This document shows, one piece after another, positions 41,513 through 48,449 of a stretch of 48,449 nt of DNA (position 1 is its first letter; each line of letters starts with the position of its first letter). Position numbers and translations under genes: made by a program. Source of the DNA: Cladosporium sp. IMV 00045 (taxonomy: Eukaryota; Ascomycota; Dothideomycetes; Cladosporiales; Cladosporiaceae). The DNA lies in the NCBI GenBank assembly GCA_001931905.2, contig MSJI02000607.1:1-48449 (forward strand), given 5' to 3'. The notes under the pieces are model-generated. The model was given only the letters and a program-made list of their open reading frames with translations, had not been told where the DNA came from and did no database searches.

Positions 41513-41986
41513 CTAAAAAGGGACAAAAGCCACTCCAGCACTCTGAGGCGACGTCGGATACCGCCCAGTCCGCCAAAACTCATCATCAACGACAGGCGAC
41601 AAGGGCGGTAGGAAAACATCAACTTCCGTGGACACCTTTTCTCTTTTCGCAGCTGATTTCGCCTCTCGTTTGCTCCTGAGACGTGACAAACTCATCTTCC
41701 CCTGACCAGATCGATCGCTCTTCGATCTCCTGGCATCGTCTTGAGGAGCAGGTAGGTCAAGCTGCGTGGCTGATATGCGAGATCTCTCTTTCGTGACCGG
41801 GATAAACGGTGGTGCGTAGGATGGCGGTGGGGGAGTTTCCAGAGATGGAAGGGCTGGTGGTGATCTTGAAGGCATTGGTGGTGTGCTGCTGGGTGCTGTC
41901 GATGACTCTGTAGTGTTGAAAGAAGGCTGCTTAGTCACTGATGGATGGGCGACGTTGAGGTCTTCGGGGAAGAGAAAAGACATCAT
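41513..41986 (-). CDS. Small proline/serine-rich protein, function unknown
   Basis: Single exon, 157 residues. The first 60 residues are rich in S, P and T, with several S-P and T-P pairs and a P-P-P-P-S-Y-A-P-P stretch. A basic helix-forming segment follows at about 95-120 (S-R-L-R-S-K-R-E-A-K-S-A-A-K-R-E-K). It ends with a more ordered, acidic-aromatic tail including D-D-E-F-W-R-T-G-R-Y-P. No signal peptide or membrane helix is seen. I recognise no named domain. The sharp change from disordered to conserved-looking tail, and a good start context, make a real gene likely but not certain. Confidence 0.6.
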   Translation of the reverse strand: MMSFLFPEDLNVAHPSVTKQPSFNTTESSTAPSSTPPMPSRSPPALPSLETPPPPSYAPPFIPVTKERSRISATQLDLPAPQDDARRSKSDRSGQGKMSLSRLRSKREAKSAAKREKVSTEVDVFLPPLSPVVDDEFWRTGRYPTSPQSAGVAFVPF

Positions 41987-42615
41987 CTTCGCTGTTTTGA
42001 TTTTGTTGCAAACGTTTGGCTTGACGATAACATGAACAGATCGAGGTCACTACGTTCTTTTGAATAGCTTGTACAAGGCGTACATTTTGCTCCTTCAGCC
42101 TCACGGATTCTTACATGTTTCACCATATACGGTGCATATGCAGCCACGATGCGATAGAGGTACGATCGACCAGCTCAGCATGGTGAGCTTCTTACTCAGA
42201 TAGGATCTTTTTGAAGGAGATATTACGGACACTATTTCGGGAACGTCGGTGGATGAGCTGAAGTCAGGCTTTCGGTGGCTGTGTGTCAGCTTGGTGGCTT
42301 GCTGATCATTCTCGCGAACAAAGCCGGTTGTTAGACGCACTGCAGGTGCCTCATTGCAGGTACTCTACTGCAGGTACTTCACCCGATGAGCTGGTACTGT
42401 GGAAGAAAAGTGACGGAAGTCCTGCATTGTGTAGACTTGCTATCTGCGACTGGCTTCACACAACGAATGGTGTGTCCAACACCACAGGAACCCTCAGAAT
42501 TAACGAAACAAACTCCTGCATCATCACATGGCTTCTGCCTTTTTGGGTATCGATGTAAGCAAGCCCTCGCTCTCACCCAGCTTCATGTCTCGAAAGCGCC
42601 ATGTAACATGACGAC
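41987..42615. promoter_or_regulatory. Promoter of the small protein gene and CCCH gene 3' region
   Basis: It contains a triple direct repeat of the word TGCAGGT(A/G)C (42339-42376) about 350-390 bases upstream of the minus-strand gene at 41986. No other gene is supported. Confidence 0.5.
42339..42376. repeat. Three direct TGCAGGTRC repeats
   Basis: Copies begin near 42339, 42353 and 42367, spaced about 14 bases. Each contains TGCAGGTAC or TGCAGGTGC, and two are preceded by AC. The AGGTAC core is the same word that clusters at 13700-13752. Regular spacing suggests binding sites or a small tandem duplication. Confidence 0.55.
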
Positions 42616-44253
42616 TCAAGCCTTGATGCCATGCATGTTTTGTGGGAAACGGCAAGCATGACCGTTGATGCATCCAAGGCCACGAAGAGAGCCCTCCTTT
42701 GCGACTGGATAAGGGCAACAGTGCCCATAGACGCAGCCCGCATCATCGCACTCCAAGCCGTTGTTACAAACAACCTCGCGGGCGACTCGACGCAGAACCT
42801 TGAGCTCCGAGCGAGTGATGGGGTAGTCGTGGCAATGGTGGCAATTGTCGGCAGAGCAGCCATCTGGATGAAGGTAGTATTTGTTACATAATTTGATCTT
42901 CTTGACACGATCGTGCTCGACAGGATCAAAGTCTGGGATTGCCGGATCAATGCGCTGACCCTTCTTGTTGCGACGGATCGTGGGTGACTCGGAGGCACGG
43001 GAAACCATGCTAGTCTGTGGGAGCGCAGCGGCAGCGTGGGCACGCTTGGCCCAAGAGTCTCCTGGTGCATCTGCAGAGGTGCCTGACGAAGTCAAGGAGT
43101 CGGAACGGCCGCTCAGTGAGCGCAGCGCGAGGTTTGGAGAAGATCCCAGGGTCGGCATGACCGGTGTAGCCGGTGTTCCTGTGCGGGAGCCCACGCGGCT
43201 GGAGATGATCACTGGCACCACTTCCGATTTTTGCCCAGAGCCAAATATTCCCGGAAAGTGGGCCTGCTTGAATGGGAAGTTCGGCACCTCATAGTTCGTG
43301 CTCTGGATGAGAGTCACCCTACTGTTCGCCTCGGTGTCGTTATAGTAGCCCTCCAGCATCTGGTGACCACAGCCCAGCAACACCTGGTGACAGTTGTAGT
43401 TGTAAACGAACAACTTGAAATGGTCTGAAGGCAATGAAAGTCAGTAAATAAATGCTTTGCTCACTTATACAAAACCAGAGAGCCGCTCGCCAGATGTCAA
43501 ATGCTTCCTTCATTATGAGGAGGCGATACATACCGATGACTTTGTTGGTCGGATCTCCGCCACCACAGTCGATCAAATCGCCGAAGCTGTTGAATCCGCG
43601 GGCGAAGGCTTGAAATTCAGGACCGCCGTATAGCTTCGAGAGCAATCTGAAGTCGGCGAAGACTTTGACCATGATTTTGTACTCGCTCGGCGGGCTGATT
43701 AGGTTTTCCGGGACCCATTTGGCAATATCCGACTTGAACCGCAGCGCAGATCGACGGCCGCCAAATTCCCCGTCATGCGCGAGAACTTCGTGAAAGAACA
43801 TGCTGTTGCCGTCGATGAGAACCATGATGAAAGGCTCGCGGTCGAGGAGTCGCTCAAGGTGTAAAGCTTGCTGTTTGTAGAGGTTCTCTTGCTTCTTACA
43901 CTCCGAGTGATCGACCTCTCCCTTGAGCAGCGCTTGACACTGGAGAGCGAGAGAGTTGTATCTGCTGAGGGCATCCTGTCCGTCGTGTCAGTCATTGCAA
44001 AGGCCATGACGCGATCTTCGCGACATACCTCGATGAGCGTGTCCTTCGCATCCTCTGCGGCTTGCAAACGACTGAATCTGGCGCGTAGATCAGGAGCGAA
44101 CGAGGTGGACGCGCCATTAGTAGATGCGACGTCGGTAGATGCGCCATTGGTTAATGCGACATTAGCAGATGAGCCGTTGGCCGTGATACTGCCGTTTGTC
44201 GGATCTTGCTGTGGGTCCAGAGGCAGCACTGCGAAATAATTGCGATGGGCCAT
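42616..44253 (-). CDS. CCCH-type zinc finger protein (DUF7923-like)
   Basis: Three exons: 44253-44029, 43975-43534 and 43424-42616; introns are 53 and 109 bp (GTATGT donors, CAG acceptors). The product is 491 residues. An N-terminal disordered part of about 45 residues with a repeated A-S-T-(D/S)-x-A-S-T-N-G unit is followed by a coiled-coil-prone stretch. The conserved globular domain covers about 120-290 (V-L-I-D-G-N-S-M-F-F, L-L-G-C-G-H-Q-M-L). The C-terminal 90 residues hold a Cys/His-rich region: C-x(8)-C-x(4)-C-x(3)-H, then C-x(5)-C-x(4)-C-x(3)-H and a further C-x(5)-C. This order matches a family of fungal CCCH proteins often labelled DNA- or RNA-binding without direct proof. The D-G-N-x-M-F start of the globular domain recalls NYN/PIN-type nuclease folds, but I cannot show catalytic residues. 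Confidence 0.88.
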
Positions 44254-44875
44254 ATCGAGATAATTGTGCGTGTTGAACGATGGTATTGAGGTAGTGATGT
44301 GTTGGTGTGTGCTTGGAAGTAGTGGAAGTAATCTTTTTTATGAGCAGGACTGCCGTGTTTTTGAAGTTTCCACAGTGATGGGTCGCACGTGGAGAGAGAA
44401 GGAGAAGTGAAGTGACGCCGCTCCTGCCTTTCACTCTCAACGCCGCTTAGAAACGGCGCGATCAGGAAGTCACTGCTATAAACACTGCAGTGGCTTCAAG
44501 ACCTCCCTAAGACATGCCAAGAACGCGGCTCACACTTGACAAGAGACCACCACATTCGTTGGCATATCCCGTGCTGGTGAAAAGCTGAGCCTGATCACTT
44601 CAAACGGCCGCAGCGCCAGCAAAATTGTAAAGGTCTTCAACTCGAGAGCGGCGCCGACATGAACCGCAAATATGCAACCTCCCGCCGCCACCCGCCACTT
44701 GAAATGTCACAGCCATCAACAGACAGCATGCATCTGTAGATTGCTCGGATGAGATCAGGACCGACATTTGACCAGTCACAACAGATGGACTTACAAATCT
44801 ATAATCTGTGAGAGCTCATGCTATACTAGCATGCTCCGAATCAGGTCATCTCCAACCAACTTGATGCAAGATGTC
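44254..44875. promoter_or_regulatory. CCCH gene promoter and HNT3 3' region
   Basis: These 622 bases lie between two minus-strand genes. A short imperfect hairpin (CGCCG then CGGCG) lies near 44441-44458. No gene, TATA box or recognised activator site is evident. Confidence 0.5.
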
Positions 44876-45762
44876 TCATTCCCTAATCCAGCTGTCCTTC
44901 TCGTGTTCCAAATGCTCTTTCAGCTTCGTCATCTTGTTCTGGAAATTTTGACCACACCTCCAGCATAGCATGTCTTCTGGAAAGTTCTTGTACTTCCTCC
45001 TATAATCATCCTTCGCTAATGGAAAATGCTCCAATCCGACCAAGAAATCAGTCGTAAAGGAGAGATAGTGGTTCTTTCTCTTCATGGGCTCGCTAACCAT
45101 GTCCTTGCTCAAGACGTGGATATGCAAATGGCTCATCGATGGGTTGGCATGAATGCCAGACATGACATCTTTGGTCCAATCTCTGCCCCCCGGCAGCTTC
45201 TCAGGCGGGTCATCTGACTCGAGTGCCTGTATCCGCGGCTGCTCTTGGGCGCTGTATTTCCCGTATCTCCTTCGCAACTCGCTTGCGACGATCTCGCGTA
45301 CCTTCTTTTCCTCCTCTCGACAATCGGCCAAGAACTGTGGATTGTCGAAAGCTTCTTGCGGACGTTGGTTCTTGAGAGGGTCTCTTGGCAGGATGAGCAG
45401 GTGAACGCTGGATTTGGGATATAGGTCGTTTATCACGACAAATTTGTCGTTATAGTAGACCACTCGTGTGGGAGGGAAGGCATCGGGATCGACGGTGTAT
45501 GCTGCTAGGCCATCACGGCCTAAAAAAACGGTCTTTTGGGTTGGTTTGTCGGGTTCTTCGCCGCGAGTGGGCTTGTGTCTCATAAGCTCTGTGACTGAGA
45601 ATCAACAATGAGTTTTATGGCTTCCATGGGTCGCAGTATTCGCTTACAAGCATTGGGTTGGGATGAACGAGGAAATCGTTCGGTGGATTGTTGGCCGGGA
45701 ACTGCTGTGCTGCTGACATGCTCTTCAAAATCATCGGCTGATGTTAGGTTTGGGTCTGTCAT
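44876..45762 (-). CDS. HNT3: Aprataxin-like DNA-adenylate hydrolase
   Basis: Removes AMP from abortive 5'-adenylated DNA ends left by failed ligation, in nuclear single-strand break repair. Two exons: 45762-45648 and 45594-44876. The 53-bp intron has donor GTAAGC and acceptor CAG, phase 1. The product is 277 residues. The HIT domain includes V-V-I-N-D-L-Y-P-K-S and the catalytic triad motif H-L-H-I-H-V-L near residues 194-200. The C-terminal zinc finger of the aprataxin type is intact (C-W-R-C-G then H-L-E-H-E). The exon 1-2 join restores the conserved N-A-F-T-E-L-M block before the HIT domain, which supports the start at 45762. The N-terminal 35 residues are disordered. Confidence 0.94.
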
Positions 45763-46217
45763 TCTTGAGGTCGTTGATCGTAACCGCCTGGAGCATGTGG
45801 ATCCGAGCCCTCTTCAAGAGATTCTGTGTGATACTTCTCATGTACTGTGAATGTTGAGGTGTGAGGTCCTTGTCCTGAAACGTGAGGAAGTGAACTTCCA
45901 CTTGCTGTTGCATGTGATTCGCGCGCTGATGTTGACAACGTCATCACTAAAGGAATGAAGCCGTTTGCCTTTCTCCGACGCGACGCGACGTCGACGATGA
46001 ATGAATGTCCGTGCGACTTCTTCAAAATATTGAACGACTGCTTTCACATGTCAAAGGCTAACAGCAAGTGTCTTGTGACAAACTTCTCTACCTCTTTCCC
46101 GTGATTCACGCTGTTCCTCACATCATGCGTACCTAGACAGCCCGTCTTTCTTTCAAAGGACACTCAGATCGTACATGCGACTAGCCGAACAAAACACCAG
46201 CAAACTCTAAGACGATC
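45763..46217. promoter_or_regulatory. Divergent promoter between HNT3 and the DUF4211 gene
   Basis: These 455 bases are shared between two divergent starts. A CGACGCGACGCGACGTCGACG block at about 45976-45996 contains repeated ACGCGA words and a GACGTC palindrome, which resemble but do not exactly match MCB and ATF/CRE sites. No gene is supported. Confidence 0.5.
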
Positions 46218-48251
46218 ATGGCGCCTAACACGCGCAGACGCCAACAGCGTATCACGTTCACACCGATCCCCGCCTCTTCATCTCAAGCCGAAGGCTACAA
46301 CAAACAGATCCAAGAGCGCGCCGCCGCGGTTGGCTATGGCAGCTCTTCGCGATCCTCCAAACGCCGCAAACTGCAGCCTCCCGCGATCGAAGTTGAGAAT
46401 GATGCTACTCAAGAAGCAAACAAGATCGAGATGTTACCAACACCAGCTGAAGATCCGCAAGCAAACGAGGGAAGCGCAGTCAAATCCTCACGCAAAGCCT
46501 CTAAATTGCGGGCGAAACAGCAGCGTCTTGACTTTGAACCCTCAAGCGGAGTAAATCTGGATCCGCCCACTGGACAAACCATGTTCAAAGAGCAGCGAGG
46601 GCAAAAGAGAGCAGCAGCTTCCTCCAGCGAAGACAGTGACGACTTGCCGTCGCCGGGAAGGTTTGCGAAAGGAGCAAAGAACAACAAAAGAAAAGCTGGG
46701 TTCATGCATTCAAGCGGGGCAGAAGAGGCGAAGAGCTCGCAGGCTCAGAAGAAGCCCATTGCAGAAGAGCAAGAAGACTCCGACGACGACGAGATTGTGC
46801 TGCCGAGCGCTCGTAAGGCACGCAGGAATCCTCCGCAAATCACGGCAGCAGACGATGAGGATAGTGAGGACGAAATGCCAACTACTCTGGGTACACAGAA
46901 GCGCCGGAGACAAGAGAGACAATCATCTTTCATCAGCTCTTCGCCTCCTGCAGCTACCGACGGTAGCGACGACGATTTGCAGATCATCGACGATCCTAAA
47001 GGAAAGAGCAAACGGGCCACTGAGGATGAGGACGATGAAGACGAGGATTTACAGCCTGTGACCCCTCGTAGGCGACTTCAGAAGCGACGTGGGAAATTCA
47101 CCAAAGAAGAGCAAGACGATCTGGACGAGGATTTGCAGTTCCTGGGACCGAGCAGCGACGGCGAGGAGCCAGGTCGTGCTCCGCAAAGCTCGCAAAGCAT
47201 TAAGAAGAATGCGAGACAGCAGGCCCTTGAACGTTTGAAGCAAGTCAGGTCAAGCCAAAAGACCTTGGCAGATGTTCAAGAAGAAAACCAGGGTGAAGCA
47301 CAAGACTTGGCCGACCAGCGGGAACGCGACGAGATGTACGACAACTCGGAAGATTCGCCTGAACCTGGACCCACAAGTAGCCGTGCTATGTTCGCTGCGG
47401 ACGAGGATGATGACGACTTCATAGAGGAGGGAGACGACGACACTCTCGGAGTTCCTGATGGCGTACCTTTGATGTACACACGATATGCCTCGATGAAGTC
47501 TAAGGAGCTTTGGAAGTTTGCCATTGAGTGGATGGTCCAAAAGAAGATTAACCCTGCCTTTGCAATGGACGACGAAATCTACGAACTCACTTTCAAGAAA
47601 CTCGACGACGAAGTTTCTGGTCTCGCGGATTCAAAGTTCCAGTCCTCTGCTTGGAAGACTGACTTCACAACTGCCCTTCGTGCTCGCCCAGAAATTCTAG
47701 AAAACCTCACCGATATGGAGCAAGACAAGTGTGATGCTTGCAACCGCAGCCGCCATCCTGTGAAGTACATGGTACAATTTCAGGGTAATCCGTACCACCG
47801 CAGCACTCTGGAAGATGTCGGTAAGGACGACGACGACGATGACGATGATGACGAAGACGACAGCAGCAGCAACAGCGACAATGAAAAGCGCTCAAACGGC
47901 GACAATCCGTCATACGACGCTCAAGGCCGCGAAATTGCACCTGCCAACCACGTCTGGTACGTCGGCAAATTCTGCATGGCGAACGCGCGCACCGCGCACG
48001 CCCTACAGCATTGGCGGTATCATCTTTATCAGTGGGTCGTGATCTGGATTGATGGGCATGGCTACAGCTCGCCGAAGAAGCTGAAGAAACGAGACAAGAT
48101 GAGCACTAAGAAGCGGCGCAAGTACGCCAACAAGATTGTCGACCGCATGGTGGATGAGGGTGTCGTTAAGCAGCTTTGGAAAGAGTTCAGAGGTACAATT
48201 GATGATGCTGCGAATTCGAAGCAGGGAAGATTTGAGGTTGGGTCACCTTGA
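46218..48251 (+). CDS. DUF4211 domain nuclear-type protein
   Basis: Single exon, 677 residues. The N-terminal 390 residues are highly charged and disordered, with basic clusters (S-S-K-R-R-K-L near 47) and acidic tracts, a pattern common in chromatin-associated proteins. The DUF4211 region lies at about 395-570: W-K-F-A-I-E-W-M-V then L-D-D-E-V, followed by a C-D-A-C pair near 505. A long Asp run (about 537-546) interrupts it. A second Cys/His block (F-C-M-A-N-A-R-T-A-H-A-L-x-H-W) near 580-590 may complete a zinc site. The C-terminus is basic. Molecular function is not established for the family; nuclear location is inferred from the basic motifs. The start ATG is preceded by a good fungal leader. 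Confidence 0.9.
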   Translation: MAPNTRRRQQRITFTPIPASSSQAEGYNKQIQERAAAVGYGSSSRSSKRRKLQPPAIEVENDATQEANKIEMLPTPAEDPQANEGSAVKSSRKASKLRAKQQRLDFEPSSGVNLDPPTGQTMFKEQRGQKRAAASSSEDSDDLPSPGRFAKGAKNNKRKAGFMHSSGAEEAKSSQAQKKPIAEEQEDSDDDEIVLPSARKARRNPPQITAADDEDSEDEMPTTLGTQKRRRQERQSSFISSSPPAATDGSDDDLQIIDDPKGKSKRATEDEDDEDEDLQPVTPRRRLQKRRGKFTKEEQDDLDEDLQFLGPSSDGEEPGRAPQSSQSIKKNARQQALERLKQVRSSQKTLADVQEENQGEAQDLADQRERDEMYDNSEDSPEPGPTSSRAMFAADEDDDDFIEEGDDDTLGVPDGVPLMYTRYASMKSKELWKFAIEWMVQKKINPAFAMDDEIYELTFKKLDDEVSGLADSKFQSSAWKTDFTTALRARPEILENLTDMEQDKCDACNRSRHPVKYMVQFQGNPYHRSTLEDVGKDDDDDDDDDEDDSSSNSDNEKRSNGDNPSYDAQGREIAPANHVWYVGKFCMANARTAHALQHWRYHLYQWVVIWIDGHGYSSPKKLKKRDKMSTKKRRKYANKIVDRMVDEGVVKQLWKEFRGTIDDAANSKQGRFEVGSP

Positions 48252-48449
48252 TTGGACTGCATGCACTCCCAGCTAATGGCTATCTATCGTTGAACTCAAA
48301 AAATGCTTTTGCAGATGTTTTGGTGGTGCGTCCACTGGGAATGCTTGTTAGATTTTTCTAGGGTCACGAAGGGCTTCTTGTGGATTGCAGTGCTTGCATA
48401 TGTCGGTAGAATGGATTGTCATGCACGTGAGGAACATTCGCAATACCAG
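48252..48449. other. Downstream flank of the DUF4211 gene
   Basis: Presumed 3' untranslated sequence to the window edge. Nothing else is seen. Confidence 0.5.

Noticed and set aside
1..48449. Transposons, CRISPR arrays, rRNA and tRNA genes
   Set aside because: No terminal repeats, reverse transcriptase, transposase or integrase reading frames, no spaced direct repeats of CRISPR type, and no convincing B-box/A-box pair or rRNA signature were noticed. A tRNA scan would be needed to exclude tRNAs fully.

Overview
The window is nuclear DNA of a filamentous ascomycete (Pezizomycotina). A dothideomycete-like genome is my best guess, but the sequence alone does not settle the class. The evidence is short spliceosomal introns (mostly 53-125 bp, GTAAGT/GTATGT donors, CTRAC/CTAAC branch points), genes every 2-3 kb on both strands, no operon structure, and families typical of these fungi: a two-domain PKA regulatory subunit, a DUR3 urea symporter, Mip1, a PL26 lyase, a DUF4211 protein and a CBM48/Crp1-type protein. 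I see no transposon, CRISPR array, rRNA gene or convincing tRNA gene.

Layout. 0.5-7 kb: GEP4 (-) and a PTM1-like seven-TM protein (+) diverge from one promoter; then a vWA-domain protein (-) that appears to have two alternative 5' ends. 7.4-11.3 kb: POL12, the DNA polymerase alpha B subunit (-), diverges from a Sec14/CRAL-TRIO protein (+). 12.3-15.5 kb: a protein tyrosine/serine phosphatase and the PKA regulatory subunit, both (-). 17.5-21.7 kb: a CBM48 protein with internal repeats and a small unknown gene, both (+). 22.5-31 kb: a (-) strand row of DUR3 urea transporter, mitochondrial DNA polymerase gamma and OHCU decarboxylase. 32.7-36.6 kb: a large ADF-H plus PH protein (+). 37-44.3 kb: (-) strand secreted PL26 rhamnogalacturonan lyase, a frameshifted BTB gene, a small proline-rich protein and a CCCH zinc-finger protein. 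44.9-48.3 kb: aprataxin-like HNT3 (-) diverging from a DUF4211 protein (+).

Most genes are housekeeping or conserved fungal genes and do not form one pathway. The nearest to a functional neighbourhood is the OHCU decarboxylase (uric acid breakdown) and the DUR3 urea transporter, separated by Mip1. Their upstream regions carry nitrogen-control-like GATA sites, and the decarboxylase also has an exact TCGG-N6-CCGA palindrome, the published UaY purine-regulator consensus.

The observations most worth following are: (1) the vWA gene, where two independent 36-37 residue N-terminal modules, one from three small exons and one from an intronic promoter, join the same body in frame and resemble each other; (2) the UaY-type site; (3) overlapping MCB and E2F-like sites at POL12; (4) a 10-bp-arm inverted repeat next to the TATA box of the PL26 gene; (5) a BTB gene broken by an apparent 2-base loss in a GC repeat; and (6) two stop-free 54-bp introns whose retention would insert exactly 18 residues. 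Exon structures were built by eye from splice signals, reading phase and family resemblance; no alignment or transcript data were available.
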